Source: Pseudomonas sp. BP8 (GTDB taxonomy: Bacteria; Pseudomonadota; Gammaproteobacteria; Pseudomonadales; Pseudomonadaceae). Taken from it: a DNA stretch of 64,000 nucleotides. Positions 1 through 7,612 of this stretch are shown here, piece by piece; the stretch's first letter is position 1; every line of letters starts with the position of its first letter. Where the stretch lies: assembly GCF_017875955.1 (NCBI RefSeq), contig NZ_JAGINK010000001.1, positions 253,001-317,000 of the forward strand. The letters run 5' to 3'. Made by a program: the position numbers and the translations under genes. The notes under the pieces were generated by a model that worked only from the letters and a program-made list of their open reading frames with translations, was not told the DNA's origin and did not search any database.

Positions 1-845
1 TATCTGTCTTCCATCAACGCAAGCCTATCCTTGAAGGTTCCGTCAAACCCAATGGCGCGGAGAAGTACATGAACGACTGTGAGTGAAGCGTAAACCGTCT
101 TGTTGTCCGTGAACTTAATATTCTTACGTTTCAAATTTGTCGGGGAAACGCCAATTTTGACATCGATGAAGCGGTCATGGTGTGCCGCCATATTTCGGAG
201 CACTGTTAGTGTATGCAGCCAACTTTCAAACACTTCAACCTGAGTTATCCCAAATTTTGATGAGATCATTCTTCGATCTGCCGGGTCTCTCAACATGGCG
301 AATATTTTTGACCATGTTCCCAGCGTCACGCACTCACTCATAGCCCAACTGGGTGGAAGATAAGGGTCCTCATAGCTGTCATAGTAAGCCTTTATATAGA
401 GTCGAGCTGACGCACGCTCGACCTCGCTTTCAATCTTTGACAGCATCTGACCAATGCCATTTCGTCCTTTCGGGGCAAATATCTCTGACTTCAAATACCA
501 GTGCGGCGAATATTTAAGGCTCAGCAGATTGCAGATCACACTGCGCACCGCTACTTCCAAGCGTTCTGCCGACTCCATGAGAATCGCCCGAATTTCCCGA
601 TCACATTCATAACGCTCAAAAATTTTCTCAAACGTCGTGTTCGGCAAGAACATTTTGCTCACTCGGTCCTGCATTTGGTACCAATACCCCTTCAGGCGGA
701 AATGGCCAACAAACGCGATATATTTAAGCGCCAGGCTCTCGTTGCTGACAATCAGGCCTTGCGACTTCAGCTTTTCGAGCAGTGCTTGAGGCGTGCGAGC
801 GTTTTTTGCGAATGGAGGCTTTTTCAAGAGAGCCGTCTTGGCCAT
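1..845 (-). CDS. Abi family (Abi_2 / AbiD-AbiF type) HEPN protein, 3' end cut by window edge
   Basis: The minus strand is open from an ATG at 845 to the left edge (281 codons seen, no stop). It reads as an Abi_2-family abortive-infection protein: an N-terminal segment KPPFAKNARTPQALLEKLKS, a helical stretch CDREIRAILMESAERLEVAV at about 81-100, and RNMAAHHDRF at 217-226. R217-x4-H222 fits the R-x4-6-H catalytic signature of HEPN ribonucleases, and Abi_2 proteins are placed in that superfamily. The expected role, by family, is RNA cleavage that halts growth during phage infection. The gene is clearly AT-richer than the rest of the window (many AAA, ATA, TTT and TAT codons), which suggests horizontal acquisition. 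The start follows a terminator-like RNA by only 15 bases and has no good Shine-Dalgarno sequence. Family assignment is from recognised motifs; the activity is inferred. Confidence 0.8.
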   Translation of the reverse strand, partial: MAKTALLKKPPFAKNARTPQALLEKLKSQGLIVSNESLALKYIAFVGHFRLKGYWYQMQDRVSKMFLPNTTFEKIFERYECDREIRAILMESAERLEVAVRSVICNLLSLKYSPHWYLKSEIFAPKGRNGIGQMLSKIESEVERASARLYIKAYYDSYEDPYLPPSWAMSECVTLGTWSKIFAMLRDPADRRMISSKFGITQVEVFESWLHTLTVLRNMAAHHDRFIDVKIGVSPTNLKRKNIKFTDNKTVYASLTVVHVLLRAIGFDGTFKDRLALMEDR

Positions 846-860
846 GCTCAAAATCCAGGC

Positions 861-1000
861 AAAAAAAACTCGCCTTTTGCACGCCTGCTTTGAAGCAGGA
901 CCCTACCCGTTGGGCAGGACGTGTGGCGAGTGTGTTGGGTTCAGGCTATCCAAAGCGGGTGTCGACGTCAACGCCTGACAAGTTAGCCCATGATGGGTGG
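861..1000 (-). ncRNA. Structured RNA with rho-independent terminator upstream of the Abi gene (abiF-RNA-like)
   Basis: Read on the minus strand, bases 931-861 fold into a three-way junction. An outer stem pairs ACTCGCC (931-925) with GGCGAGT (874-868) and continues as CACG (923-920) with CGTG (883-880). Inside it are hairpin CCTGCCC-AAC-GGGTAGG (918-902, one G-U pair) and hairpin CCTGC-TTCAAA-GCAGG (899-884). Eight T residues (868-861) follow the outer stem, giving an intrinsic terminator that ends 15 bases before the Abi start codon. Farther 5', TCAGGC (978-973) can pair with GCCTGA (946-941). A weak promoter (TATGCT at 1008-1003) could start it near 1000. RNA - terminator - toxin is the order of type III toxin-antitoxin loci, and a conserved 'abiF RNA' motif upstream of Abi_2 genes has been described. 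Exact 5' end unknown. Confidence 0.6.
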
Positions 1001-1017
1001 CGAGCATACTGACCACC

Positions 1018-1225
1018 TTGGCATTGTTCACCGTTACGATGAAACGTTGCCTGCTACCCAACAGATTACTAGAGGAGCACTTACGAAACTGGAGGTTCTT
1101 TAGTCAGTGCCTTCAGCGCTGGGGTGTAGGATATTTCTCAACTGAAACGAGATGCTTCAGCGTATGGATGACATCGAGACTGCGATCCTACAGGGTTCTG
1201 CTAAATCAATAAGTTAGCGTTAGCT
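1018..1225. other. Unassigned AT-rich stretch, possibly degenerate
   Basis: About 200 bases between the Abi RNA and the Kbp gene. Short open stretches in different plus-strand frames end quickly in stops (for example after LTKLEVL near 1111 and after MDDIETAILQGSAKSIS near 1215). They look like fragments rather than a gene. I recognise no intact gene, tRNA or attachment-site repeat here; it may be decayed mobile DNA that arrived with the Abi locus. Confidence 0.3.
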
Positions 1226-1265
1226 CTATGAGAGCAGCCTTGCCGGAGCGCCGGACCGGTCGAAA

Positions 1266-1282
1266 GGGCTGCTTCGCAGCCC
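1266..1282 (-). terminator. Terminator-like hairpin after the BON/LysM gene
   Basis: GGGCTGC-TTC-GCAGCCC forms a 7-bp stem about 16 bases past the stop of the minus-strand BON/LysM gene and is followed on that strand by TTTCG. The T-run is short, so this is a modest intrinsic terminator. Confidence 0.5.
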
Positions 1283-1298
1283 CAACCCGGGCGACGCG

Positions 1299-1739
1299 TT
1301 AATCAGGGATGCGCAACACCTGCCCCGGATAAATCTTGTCCGGATGCGACAGCAGCGGCTTGTTCGCCTCGAAGATTTTCTGGTACTTGTTCGGGTCGCC
1401 ATACTCCCGCTTGGAAATGGCACTCAAGGTGTCACCCTTCTCGACCGTGACGAACCTGGCCGCCTGTGCCACCGGCCCGGTCACGGTAATCTGGTCGTCG
1501 ACACTGGCCACCCCACTGATGTTGCCCGCTGCCAGGATGATCTTCTCTTTTTCCTCCTGGCTCGCCACCTCGCCTTTGAGGATGATCTTGTCGCCCTCTA
1601 CAGTGGCGGTGATATTCGGGTTACCCAGCCCCACCTTGCTCACATGCTCCTTGAGCTGCTCCTCGGCATTGGCATTGCCAGGGGTCAGCAGGTCGATCAA
1701 CTTCTCGCCGGCTTCCTTCACGAAACTGAACAGGCTCAT
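1299..1739 (-). CDS. kbp: BON/LysM domain protein, Kbp (YgaU) family
   Basis: The product is 146 residues. An N-terminal helical segment (FSFVKEAGEKLIDLL) is followed by a BON domain at about 30-85 (VEGDKIILKGEVASQEEKEK) and a C-terminal LysM domain at about 95-145 (VEKGDTLSAISKREYGDPNKY...YPGQVLRIPD). This is the length and order of E. coli YgaU/Kbp, a cytoplasmic K+-binding protein induced by osmotic stress. Start chosen at 1739 because AGGAG sits 7 bases upstream; a longer in-frame ATG upstream would add unrelated sequence. There is no signal peptide, so despite LysM a cell-wall location is not supported. It stands alone, with a hairpin downstream. Confidence 0.85.
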   Translation of the reverse strand: MSLFSFVKEAGEKLIDLLTPGNANAEEQLKEHVSKVGLGNPNITATVEGDKIILKGEVASQEEKEKIILAAGNISGVASVDDQITVTGPVAQAARFVTVEKGDTLSAISKREYGDPNKYQKIFEANKPLLSHPDKIYPGQVLRIPD

Positions 1740-1913
1740 GACGCGCTCCTCGTTGATGAATCCATGGACACAGGAGTCTAGGCCAGCTTTGCCGCGCCCG
1801 CTCGACTGCGACCAATCGACGCGCTCTATCAAGGCATAGAACCTAGCGATTAGACGGCGCCAGCCCACCGGCCTAGGCTTGGGGTAGTAAAAAACCGTCG
1901 GTAACCCGCCCTG

Positions 1914-2741
1914 ATGAACAGCAAACCTCCGGTCTGCTCGGCATCTACACCACTGTCCTTGCCAGCCGCCAGCAACCGCTACGACTACATCCAGCTCAGC
2001 GATGCTGCGCGCGCCAGCACGCCACTCGCCGAGGAAGTCGCCCTGGCCATCGCCTTCAACGGCCTCAACCAGGCGGTGATGCTGGTCAGCCCAACCGACC
2101 TGGAAGACTTCGCGGTCGGCTTCAGTGTGGGCAGCGGTATCGTCGAAGGCGTCAGCGAAATTTACGACATGGCGTTTTCAGGCTCTGGCTCGGCGCTGTA
2201 TGCCGACCTGCAGATTTCCAGCCGGGCGTTCTGGAATCTGAAAAACCAACGCCGGCAGTTGGCCGGCACCAGCGGCTGCGGCCTGTGTGGCGTCGAGGCC
2301 CTGGAGCAGGCGCTGCCAGAGCTGGCCACGTTGCCGGGCGCGCCACTGCCGCCCGTGCACTGGCTGAAAGACCTGCGCCAACGCATCGAGCCATTCCAGC
2401 CGCTGGGCCAGCACTGCGGGGCAGTGCATGCCGCGCTGTTCATGAATAGCAACGGTGAGCTGCTGCTGGGCCGCGAAGACATCGGCCGGCACAACGCTCT
2501 GGACAAGCTGATCGGCGCTCTGCTGCGTCAGCAGATCGACACCCGGGGTGGCCTGGCCATCGTTACCAGCCGCTGCAGCCTGGAGTTGATCCAGAAGGTC
2601 CTGCGCGCCGGCATCCAGACCCTGGTCAGCCTCTCGGCGCCCACCGGGCTTGCCCTGCAGTGGGCGCGCAAGCACAACCTCAACCTTATTCACTTGCCCA
2701 AACACAGTGCACCACGGGTGTTCAGCCCCGTGCCGGAGTAG
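1914..2741 (+). CDS. fdhD: Formate dehydrogenase accessory sulfurtransferase FdhD
   Basis: The 275-residue product matches FdhD. The conserved CGLCG loop gives C122 and C125, which carry the persulfide moved from IscS to the bis-MGD molybdenum cofactor. Downstream motifs HCGAVHAA and GREDIGRHNALDKLIG are family hallmarks. It ends 7 bases before the GTG start of the molybdo-oxidoreductase gene, so the pair should be one transcription unit in which FdhD sulfurates the cofactor of its neighbour. ATG at 1914 gives a normal family length; no strong ribosome binding site is visible. Confidence 0.93.
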   Translation: MNSKPPVCSASTPLSLPAASNRYDYIQLSDAARASTPLAEEVALAIAFNGLNQAVMLVSPTDLEDFAVGFSVGSGIVEGVSEIYDMAFSGSGSALYADLQISSRAFWNLKNQRRQLAGTSGCGLCGVEALEQALPELATLPGAPLPPVHWLKDLRQRIEPFQPLGQHCGAVHAALFMNSNGELLLGREDIGRHNALDKLIGALLRQQIDTRGGLAIVTSRCSLELIQKVLRAGIQTLVSLSAPTGLALQWARKHNLNLIHLPKHSAPRVFSPVPE

Positions 2742-2748
2742 AGTCGAC

Positions 2749-5088
2749 GTGACCTCCCATCAGCAACCCCCGCAAGAACAAACCCCTCCCCGCTACAAGC
2801 CCTACCACGGCGCCGCCGGCGGCTGGGGTGCGCTGCGCAGCGTGGCCAAGGCGTGGGTGGGCAGCGACAACGCGCTGAAAAACATCCGCGCGCTGCTCAA
2901 GACCAACCAGAACGGCGGCTTCGACTGCCCGGGCTGCGCCTGGGGCGACTCGCCTGAAAGCGGCATGGTCAAGTTCTGCGAGAACGGCGCCAAGGCGGTC
3001 AACTGGGAGGCCACCAAGCGCCGCGTCGATGCTGCCTTCTTCGCCCGCCATAGCGTCAGTGCATTGCTCGAGCAAAGCGACTACTGGCTCGAATACCAAG
3101 GCCGGCTGACCGAGCCGATGGTCTACGACGCGGCCAGCGACCGATATCTGCCCATCGACTGGGACAGCGCCTTCGCCTTGATCGCCCGCCATCTGAACAA
3201 CCTTGCCAGCCCTGATCAGGCCGAGTTCTACACCTCGGGCCGGGCCAGTAACGAGGCCGCCTTCCTCTATCAGCTGTTCGTCCGCGCCTACGGCACCAAC
3301 AACTTCCCGGACTGCTCGAACATGTGCCACGAGGCCAGCGGCGTGGCCTTGGGACAAAGTGTCGGGGTCGGTAAAGGTACGGTGACTTTCGAAGATTTCG
3401 AACACGCCGATGCGATTTTCGTCTGGGGCCAGAACCCCGGCACTAACCACCCGCGGATGCTCGACCCGCTGCGTGATGCGGTCAAGCGCGGTGCCCAGGT
3501 GGTCTGCGTCAACCCGCTCAAGGAGCGCGGCCTGGAGCGCTTCCAGCATCCGCAGCACGCGCTGGAGATGCTTACCAACAGCGACCGACCAACCAACACC
3601 GCGTATTTCCGACCAGCCTTGGGCGGCGACATGGCGCTGCTGCGTGGCATGGCCAAATTCCTTTTGCAGTGGGAACGCGAAGCCCAGGCCAACGGCGAGC
3701 CGGCGATCTTCGACCACGTGTTCATCGCCGAGCACGGCCATGGCCTCAACGAATACCTCGCGGTGGTCGATGCCACCCCGTGGGACCAGCTCCAGGCGCA
3801 ATCAGGCCTGGACCTGGCCGACATCGAACAGGCCGCGCGCATGTACTGCAAAGGCAAGCGGGTGATCATGTGCTGGGCGATGGGCATCACCCAGCACCGC
3901 CATTCGGTGCCGACCATCCAGGAACTGGTCAACCTGATGCTGTTGCGCGGCAACATTGGTGCGCCAGGCGCAGGCCTGTGCCCGGTGCGCGGCCACAGCA
4001 ACGTGCAGGGCGACCGCACCATGGGCATCAACGAACGGCCGCCAGCGGCCCTGCTCGATGCCCTGCAGAAGCGCTTCGACTTCCCCGTACCGCGCGAGAA
4101 CGGCCACAACACGGTCGAGGCGATCCACGCCATGCTCGAAGGCCGCGCCAAGGTCTTCATCGGCCTGGGCGGCAACTTCGCCCAAGCCACGCCTGACAGC
4201 ACCCGCACCGCCCAGGCCCTGCGCAATTGCGAGCTGACCGTGCAGATCAGCACCAAGCTCAACCGCAGCCATCTGGTCCATGGCAAGCAGGCGCTGATCC
4301 TGCCGTGCCTGGGCCGCACCGATATCGACTTGCAGGCCGACGGGCCCCAGGCGGTCACGGTAGAGGATTCGTTCAGCATGGTGCATGCCTCCAACGGCCA
4401 GTTGCACCCGCTGACCAAACAAATGCGCTCCGAGCCCTCAGTGGTTGCCGGTATCGCCGCCGCGACGCTGGGCAAGCGCCCGGTGGACTGGCACTGGCTG
4501 GTGGCCGATTACGACCGCATTCGCGAACTGATCGCCGACACCATTCCCGGCTTTGCCGACTTCAACCAGCGCCTGCGCCATCCGGGTGGCTTCTACCTGG
4601 GCAACAGCGCCGGCAGCCGCCAGTGGAAAACCGCCAACGGCCGCGCCAACTTCAAGGCCAACCTGCTGCCAGACACCCTGCTCGACCCACGCGCGCGCGC
4701 CAGCGGCCAAGTGCCGGACCTGATCATGCAGTCGATGCGCTCGCATGATCAGTACAACACCACCATCTATGGTCTGGATGACCGCTACCGTGGGGTCAAG
4801 GCGCAGCGCGACGTGCTGTTCGTCAACGAGGCCGACATTATTCGGCTCGGCTTCGCGCCGGGGCAGAAGGCGGATATCGTCTCGCTGTGGGACGATGGCC
4901 TGGAGCGGCGGGTGCACGGTTTCACCCTGCTGGCCTATGACATTCCTGCGGGGCAGGCGGCTGCGTACTACCCGGAGGTCAATCCACTGGTGCCGTTGGA
5001 AAGTATTGGTGACGGCAGCCATACGCCAACTTCGAAGTTCATCGCCATCAAGCTTGAGCGCGCGCGTGATAGTGGCCGGATTATCTGA
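2749..5088 (+). CDS. FdhF/YdeP family molybdopterin oxidoreductase (formate dehydrogenase-like)
   Basis: The product is about 779 residues from a GTG at 2749, with GGAG 10 bases upstream. Upstream in-frame starts lie inside fdhD and would add fdhD-frame junk. Cysteines C60-x2-C63 in DCPGCAWGD and C77 are N-terminal. NMCHEASG around 190-197 places Cys193 where FdhF has selenocysteine, so this is a cysteine version. Later segments (WAMGITQHRHSV, RGNIGAPGAG, VRGHSNVQGDRTMGI, QISTKLNRSHLVHG) are typical bis-MGD binding motifs. There is no Tat signal, so it is cytoplasmic. No electron-transfer or membrane subunits lie nearby, so the true substrate and partner are open, as for YdeP relatives. Confidence 0.87.
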   Translation: MTSHQQPPQEQTPPRYKPYHGAAGGWGALRSVAKAWVGSDNALKNIRALLKTNQNGGFDCPGCAWGDSPESGMVKFCENGAKAVNWEATKRRVDAAFFARHSVSALLEQSDYWLEYQGRLTEPMVYDAASDRYLPIDWDSAFALIARHLNNLASPDQAEFYTSGRASNEAAFLYQLFVRAYGTNNFPDCSNMCHEASGVALGQSVGVGKGTVTFEDFEHADAIFVWGQNPGTNHPRMLDPLRDAVKRGAQVVCVNPLKERGLERFQHPQHALEMLTNSDRPTNTAYFRPALGGDMALLRGMAKFLLQWEREAQANGEPAIFDHVFIAEHGHGLNEYLAVVDATPWDQLQAQSGLDLADIEQAARMYCKGKRVIMCWAMGITQHRHSVPTIQELVNLMLLRGNIGAPGAGLCPVRGHSNVQGDRTMGINERPPAALLDALQKRFDFPVPRENGHNTVEAIHAMLEGRAKVFIGLGGNFAQATPDSTRTAQALRNCELTVQISTKLNRSHLVHGKQALILPCLGRTDIDLQADGPQAVTVEDSFSMVHASNGQLHPLTKQMRSEPSVVAGIAAATLGKRPVDWHWLVADYDRIRELIADTIPGFADFNQRLRHPGGFYLGNSAGSRQWKTANGRANFKANLLPDTLLDPRARASGQVPDLIMQSMRSHDQYNTTIYGLDDRYRGVKAQRDVLFVNEADIIRLGFAPGQKADIVSLWDDGLERRVHGFTLLAYDIPAGQAAAYYPEVNPLVPLESIGDGSHTPTSKFIAIKLERARDSGRII

Positions 5089-5150
5089 AGCCTGCCTGTA
5101 AACGGTGATCTTCGGAGATGATCTGTTGGCTTGGCGGGCATAGGAATTGT

Positions 5151-5820
5151 GGGCTTATCCATTTGATGGGGCGGCCCCACTGACCCCTTCCGCCCTTACG
5201 GGGGTCACTTTTTTTCTTGGAAAAAAGTAACCAAAAACCGCCTGCTCCTGCATTCGGCCTCCTGAAGTCGCGAAGTTACGGGTGGCGTCTGGGCTGGCGT
5301 TGTTTTTGATAGTGGCATGGGTGGTGGGTATTCGGGCCTCTTCGCGGGGCAAGCCCGCTCCTACAGGTACAGCGCTGAATCCGAAATCTGCGCAAACCCT
5401 GTAGGAGCGGGCTTGTCCCGCGAAGAGGCCGGTACTGCCAATGCAAATCGCAGGGCGCAGCCCTGCCAGCCGCACCACAAATCCGCTGGTAGATAAACAA
5501 AGCGAGAGCGCAGCGATTCGCCAGCCGTTGCCCTGGCTGTTGATCTTGATCTTGCTCTTGATCTACCAGCGACTTCAGGAGGCCGAGTGGAGGTCTTGCG
5601 TAGGGAGGTGGAGGCCATGGATGGCCGGAAAGCGCTGAGGCCCAGGATGGGCCGTACAGCGCGGTCCTCCCGGAGCAAGACCGGAGCGAGGGAACCCGCA
5701 GCGCAGCGAAGGGCCGTATGATGGAGCAAGCTGTTTTTGGTTACTTTTTTCCAAGAAAAAAAGTACCCGCCGTAAGGGCGGAAGGGGCCCGAAAAGTCAC
5801 CACATCAAATGGATAAGCCC
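5151..5820. mobile_element. 670-bp inverted-repeat (MITE-like) element without a convincing gene
   Basis: Two inverted arms of about 100 bp (5151-5252 and 5719-5820) flank the region. GGGCTTATCCATTTGATG at 5151-5168 is repeated in reverse at 5803-5820, the GTAACCAAAAAC block at 5227-5238 matches 5733-5744, and the T/A-rich block between them is nearly identical. The interior contains a REP pair (5335-5432), a smaller inverted repeat (GGTCTTGC / GCAAGACC) and reiterated GATCTT. No reading frame inside looks like a protein. This fills most of the 5089-6060 gap. Similar arms recur in Pseudomonas genomes as I remember them; mobility is inferred, and no target duplication could be confirmed. Confidence 0.55.
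5335..5432. repeat. REP inverted pair nested in the inverted-repeat element
   Basis: GCCTCTTCGCGGGGCAAGCC followed by CGCTCCTACAG reappears about 40 bases later in reverse orientation, the classic paired REP (REPIN) layout of the P. putida group. The second copy has TTGTCCC where the first has the complement of TTGCCCC. Confidence 0.85.
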
Positions 5821-6060
5821 TACCTGCAAGCCCCAGCCCAATCGTCCCGAGCAATCCGCGAAGGGCACAAAAAAAGCCCTGCCCGCAACGGCCAGAGCTT
5901 TGTCCCAAGTAGCGTATGACCGCCAAAAACCAACAAAGTTTCATACTAAAAACAGTAAGTTAGAGAATTGTGTACAACTCGTGCTACTCGTCGGATTTTG
6001 ATTGCCAGCCTCCTCCCTTAGCCTCAAATTCGCCCTCGTCATCCCTATGAGGCTTTCTCG

Positions 6061-6546
6061 ATGAAGAAGTACTCCTCGATTCTGTTGTTGTCTCTTGGCC
6101 TGCTCAGCGGCGTTGCCATGGCGGGCGGCACCACCGAAGCCGGTATTGGCGGCGCACTGGGTGGGGTACTCGGCTCAGTGGTCGGCCAGCAGATTGGCGG
6201 CAGCACCGGCGGCGCGATTGGCGCAGGCCTGGGCGGCGCGGCCGGTAGTGCGGTCGGTGCCGACAAACGCCAGCGTGGCGAAGCGGCAATCGGCGGCGCC
6301 CTGGGCGCAGCCGGCGGTAACGTGGTAGGCCGCAGTATCGGTGGCACCAACGGCAGCTACATCGGTGCAGCCGCAGGCGGCGGCGCAGGTGGCGCGCTGG
6401 GTAACTACATGGGCAACAAGGCCGATGAAGACGACCGCGACGACCGCCGCTACCGTCGTGGCTACGATGGCGATCGCCGTCACTACGACCGCGGCCATCA
6501 CTACGGCCACCGCAAGCACAAGAACAAGCGCCACTGGCGTCACTGA
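6061..6546 (+). CDS. Glycine-zipper 2TM domain envelope protein
   Basis: The product is 161 residues: a signal peptide (MKKYSSILLLSLGLLSGVAMA), then glycine-zipper repeats at about 26-140 of the form GxxxGxxxG (GAIGAGLGGAAGSAVGA and others), and a strongly basic/histidine tail (RRYRRGYDGDRRHYDRGHHYGHRKHKNKRHWRH). Glycine-zipper proteins of this type, related to SlyB/PcP, insert in or against the outer membrane. There is no lipobox cysteine, so it is not a lipoprotein. The His-rich tail could bind metal, which is speculation. Monocistronic, closed by a strong terminator. Confidence 0.8.
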   Translation: MKKYSSILLLSLGLLSGVAMAGGTTEAGIGGALGGVLGSVVGQQIGGSTGGAIGAGLGGAAGSAVGADKRQRGEAAIGGALGAAGGNVVGRSIGGTNGSYIGAAAGGGAGGALGNYMGNKADEDDRDDRRYRRGYDGDRRHYDRGHHYGHRKHKNKRHWRH

Positions 6547-6570
6547 TGCCTGAGGCCCAGGCCCGGCAGC

Positions 6571-6602
6571 AAAAAGCCCCGCCCCTACCGGCGGGGCTTT
6601 TT
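6571..6602. terminator. Bidirectional terminator between glycine-zipper and thioesterase genes
   Basis: GCCCCGCC (6576-6583) pairs with GGCGGGGC (6590-6597) across a 6-base loop, with A5 before and T5 after. It serves the two convergent genes on either side. Confidence 0.9.
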
Positions 6603-6608
6603 CATGCA

Positions 6609-7043
6609 TCAGCCATTGAGCTGCAGCCCTGCCAGAATCACCTGGAGCGTCTCCGGCAACGCCGCCGGACTGCCTGACGCGCGCTCGACAAAAACCTGCA
6701 CCAGCGTGCCCGCCGCACAGGCTTCAGCCTCGCCGGGGCGGAACAGAGCCAGACGGTACTCCACGGTACTGCCGCCCAGGCGGGTCACGCCCAAGCCGAC
6801 TTCCAGTACGTCAGGGAAGGCCGGCAATGCATAGAACTCCGCCGCCGAACTGATCACCAGCCCGACCAACGCGCCAGCACGCAGGTCCAGTTCGGCCTGC
6901 TCGATGAGAAACGCCTGGATCGCGGTTTCGAAGAAACCATGCACCGTTGCGCCGGCGATGTGGCCGTTGAGGTCGTTGTCCTTCGGACGGGTGAGGATCG
7001 GATGAAAGTGGTTGAAGTCCTGGCGCTTGGGGGATTCGGTCAT
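6609..7043 (-). CDS. Hotdog-fold acyl-CoA thioesterase (4HBT/YbgC-like)
   Basis: The product is 144 residues. The N-terminal motif RPKDNDLNGHIAGATVHGFFE corresponds to the RxxDxDxxGHVNN signature of the 4-hydroxybenzoyl-CoA thioesterase family, with the aspartate as the usual catalytic residue. GLVISSAAEFYALPAFPDVLEVGLGVTRLGGSTVEYRLALF supplies the beta-strand core. The substrate cannot be told from sequence. It is convergent with the glycine-zipper gene and shares its terminator. The Shine-Dalgarno sequence is weak, and no better start is available. Confidence 0.8.
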   Translation of the reverse strand: MTESPKRQDFNHFHPILTRPKDNDLNGHIAGATVHGFFETAIQAFLIEQAELDLRAGALVGLVISSAAEFYALPAFPDVLEVGLGVTRLGGSTVEYRLALFRPGEAEACAAGTLVQVFVERASGSPAALPETLQVILAGLQLNG

Positions 7044-7089
7044 GGGCTACCACGCGTGTTGGTTACATGAGGGAGAAGCTTCCCACAAA

Positions 7090-7129
7090 GACTTAGGAAG
7101 TCCTATAGTCGCAATCAACTGTAGATTGC
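7090..7129. promoter_or_regulatory. Two dyads in the TA operon promoter region
   Basis: GACTT-AGG-AAGTC (7090-7102) and GCAATC-aactgta-GATTGC (7111-7129) are perfect dyads lying 19-58 bases upstream of the antitoxin start. ParD-type antitoxin/toxin complexes usually repress their own promoter through such repeats, so these are candidate operators. Confidence 0.5.
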
Positions 7130-7147
7130 ATAGCATGGGGCATTCCG

Positions 7148-7612
7148 ATGAAACCGAGACATACACCCGTGCCAACACACCACCTCGATCATGCCGCCCT
7201 CAGGAGACTGGCCAAAGCCGGACACGTCAATGCAACCCACATCGTAGGCCAACCCGGTGGCTGGGCCGTGCAAGTCAGCATCAACCAGGACGAACACGTT
7301 TTAACTGCCCAACGAAGTGGAAACGCCAGGCTCTTCAAAAAGCTCGAAACACTGGTTACCTATCTGCACCAACTGGGAATCGATCATTTTGAGGTGGACA
7401 GTTCCACCTACGACCCTAGCCAATTGAGCACTTACCAGCGACCCGATCGTGCGGATGCACTGAAGCGGGCTCATGAAGCCAGCGCCTATGACGCGTGGTT
7501 TATCGAACAGGTTGAGGCCAGCCTCAATGATCCTTCTCCAGCAATGGAAGACGAAGCCGTGGAGAGGATCTTCGCCGCGCGCCGCGCTGCGCTCAGGGCT
7601 AAGCGCCACTGA
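7148..7612 (+). CDS. Type II antitoxin with N-terminal ParC-like domain
   Basis: The product is 154 residues in two parts. The N-terminal ~95 residues (HLDHAALRRLAKAGHVNATHIVGQPGGWAVQV...GIDHFEVDSSTYD) resemble the domain annotated as ParC family, partition-associated. The C-terminal part (DALKRAHEASAYDAWFIEQVEASLNDPSPAMEDEAVERI) resembles the toxin-wrapping tail of RelB/ParD-type antitoxins. Its stop overlaps the toxin start by one base (TGATG), so the two are translationally coupled. It probably neutralises the downstream ParE-like protein and represses the operon. Compared with the P. putida gene order I remember, this module sits as an insertion beside pckA. Confidence 0.75.
   Translation: MKPRHTPVPTHHLDHAALRRLAKAGHVNATHIVGQPGGWAVQVSINQDEHVLTAQRSGNARLFKKLETLVTYLHQLGIDHFEVDSSTYDPSQLSTYQRPDRADALKRAHEASAYDAWFIEQVEASLNDPSPAMEDEAVERIFAARRAALRAKRH

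Noticed and set aside
501..893. Plus-strand open frame of 130 codons at the left edge
   Set aside because: It is the antisense shadow of the Abi_2 gene, whose minus-strand frame shows recognisable family motifs.
5335..5432. CRISPR-like repetition of REP sequences across the window
   Set aside because: The repeats are scattered, inverted pairs between genes, not direct repeats with regular spacers, and no cas genes are present.
5361..5729. Minus-strand open frame of 122 codons inside the inverted-repeat element
   Set aside because: It translates repeat DNA (REP and arm sequences), has no domain, no ribosome binding site and repeat-driven composition.
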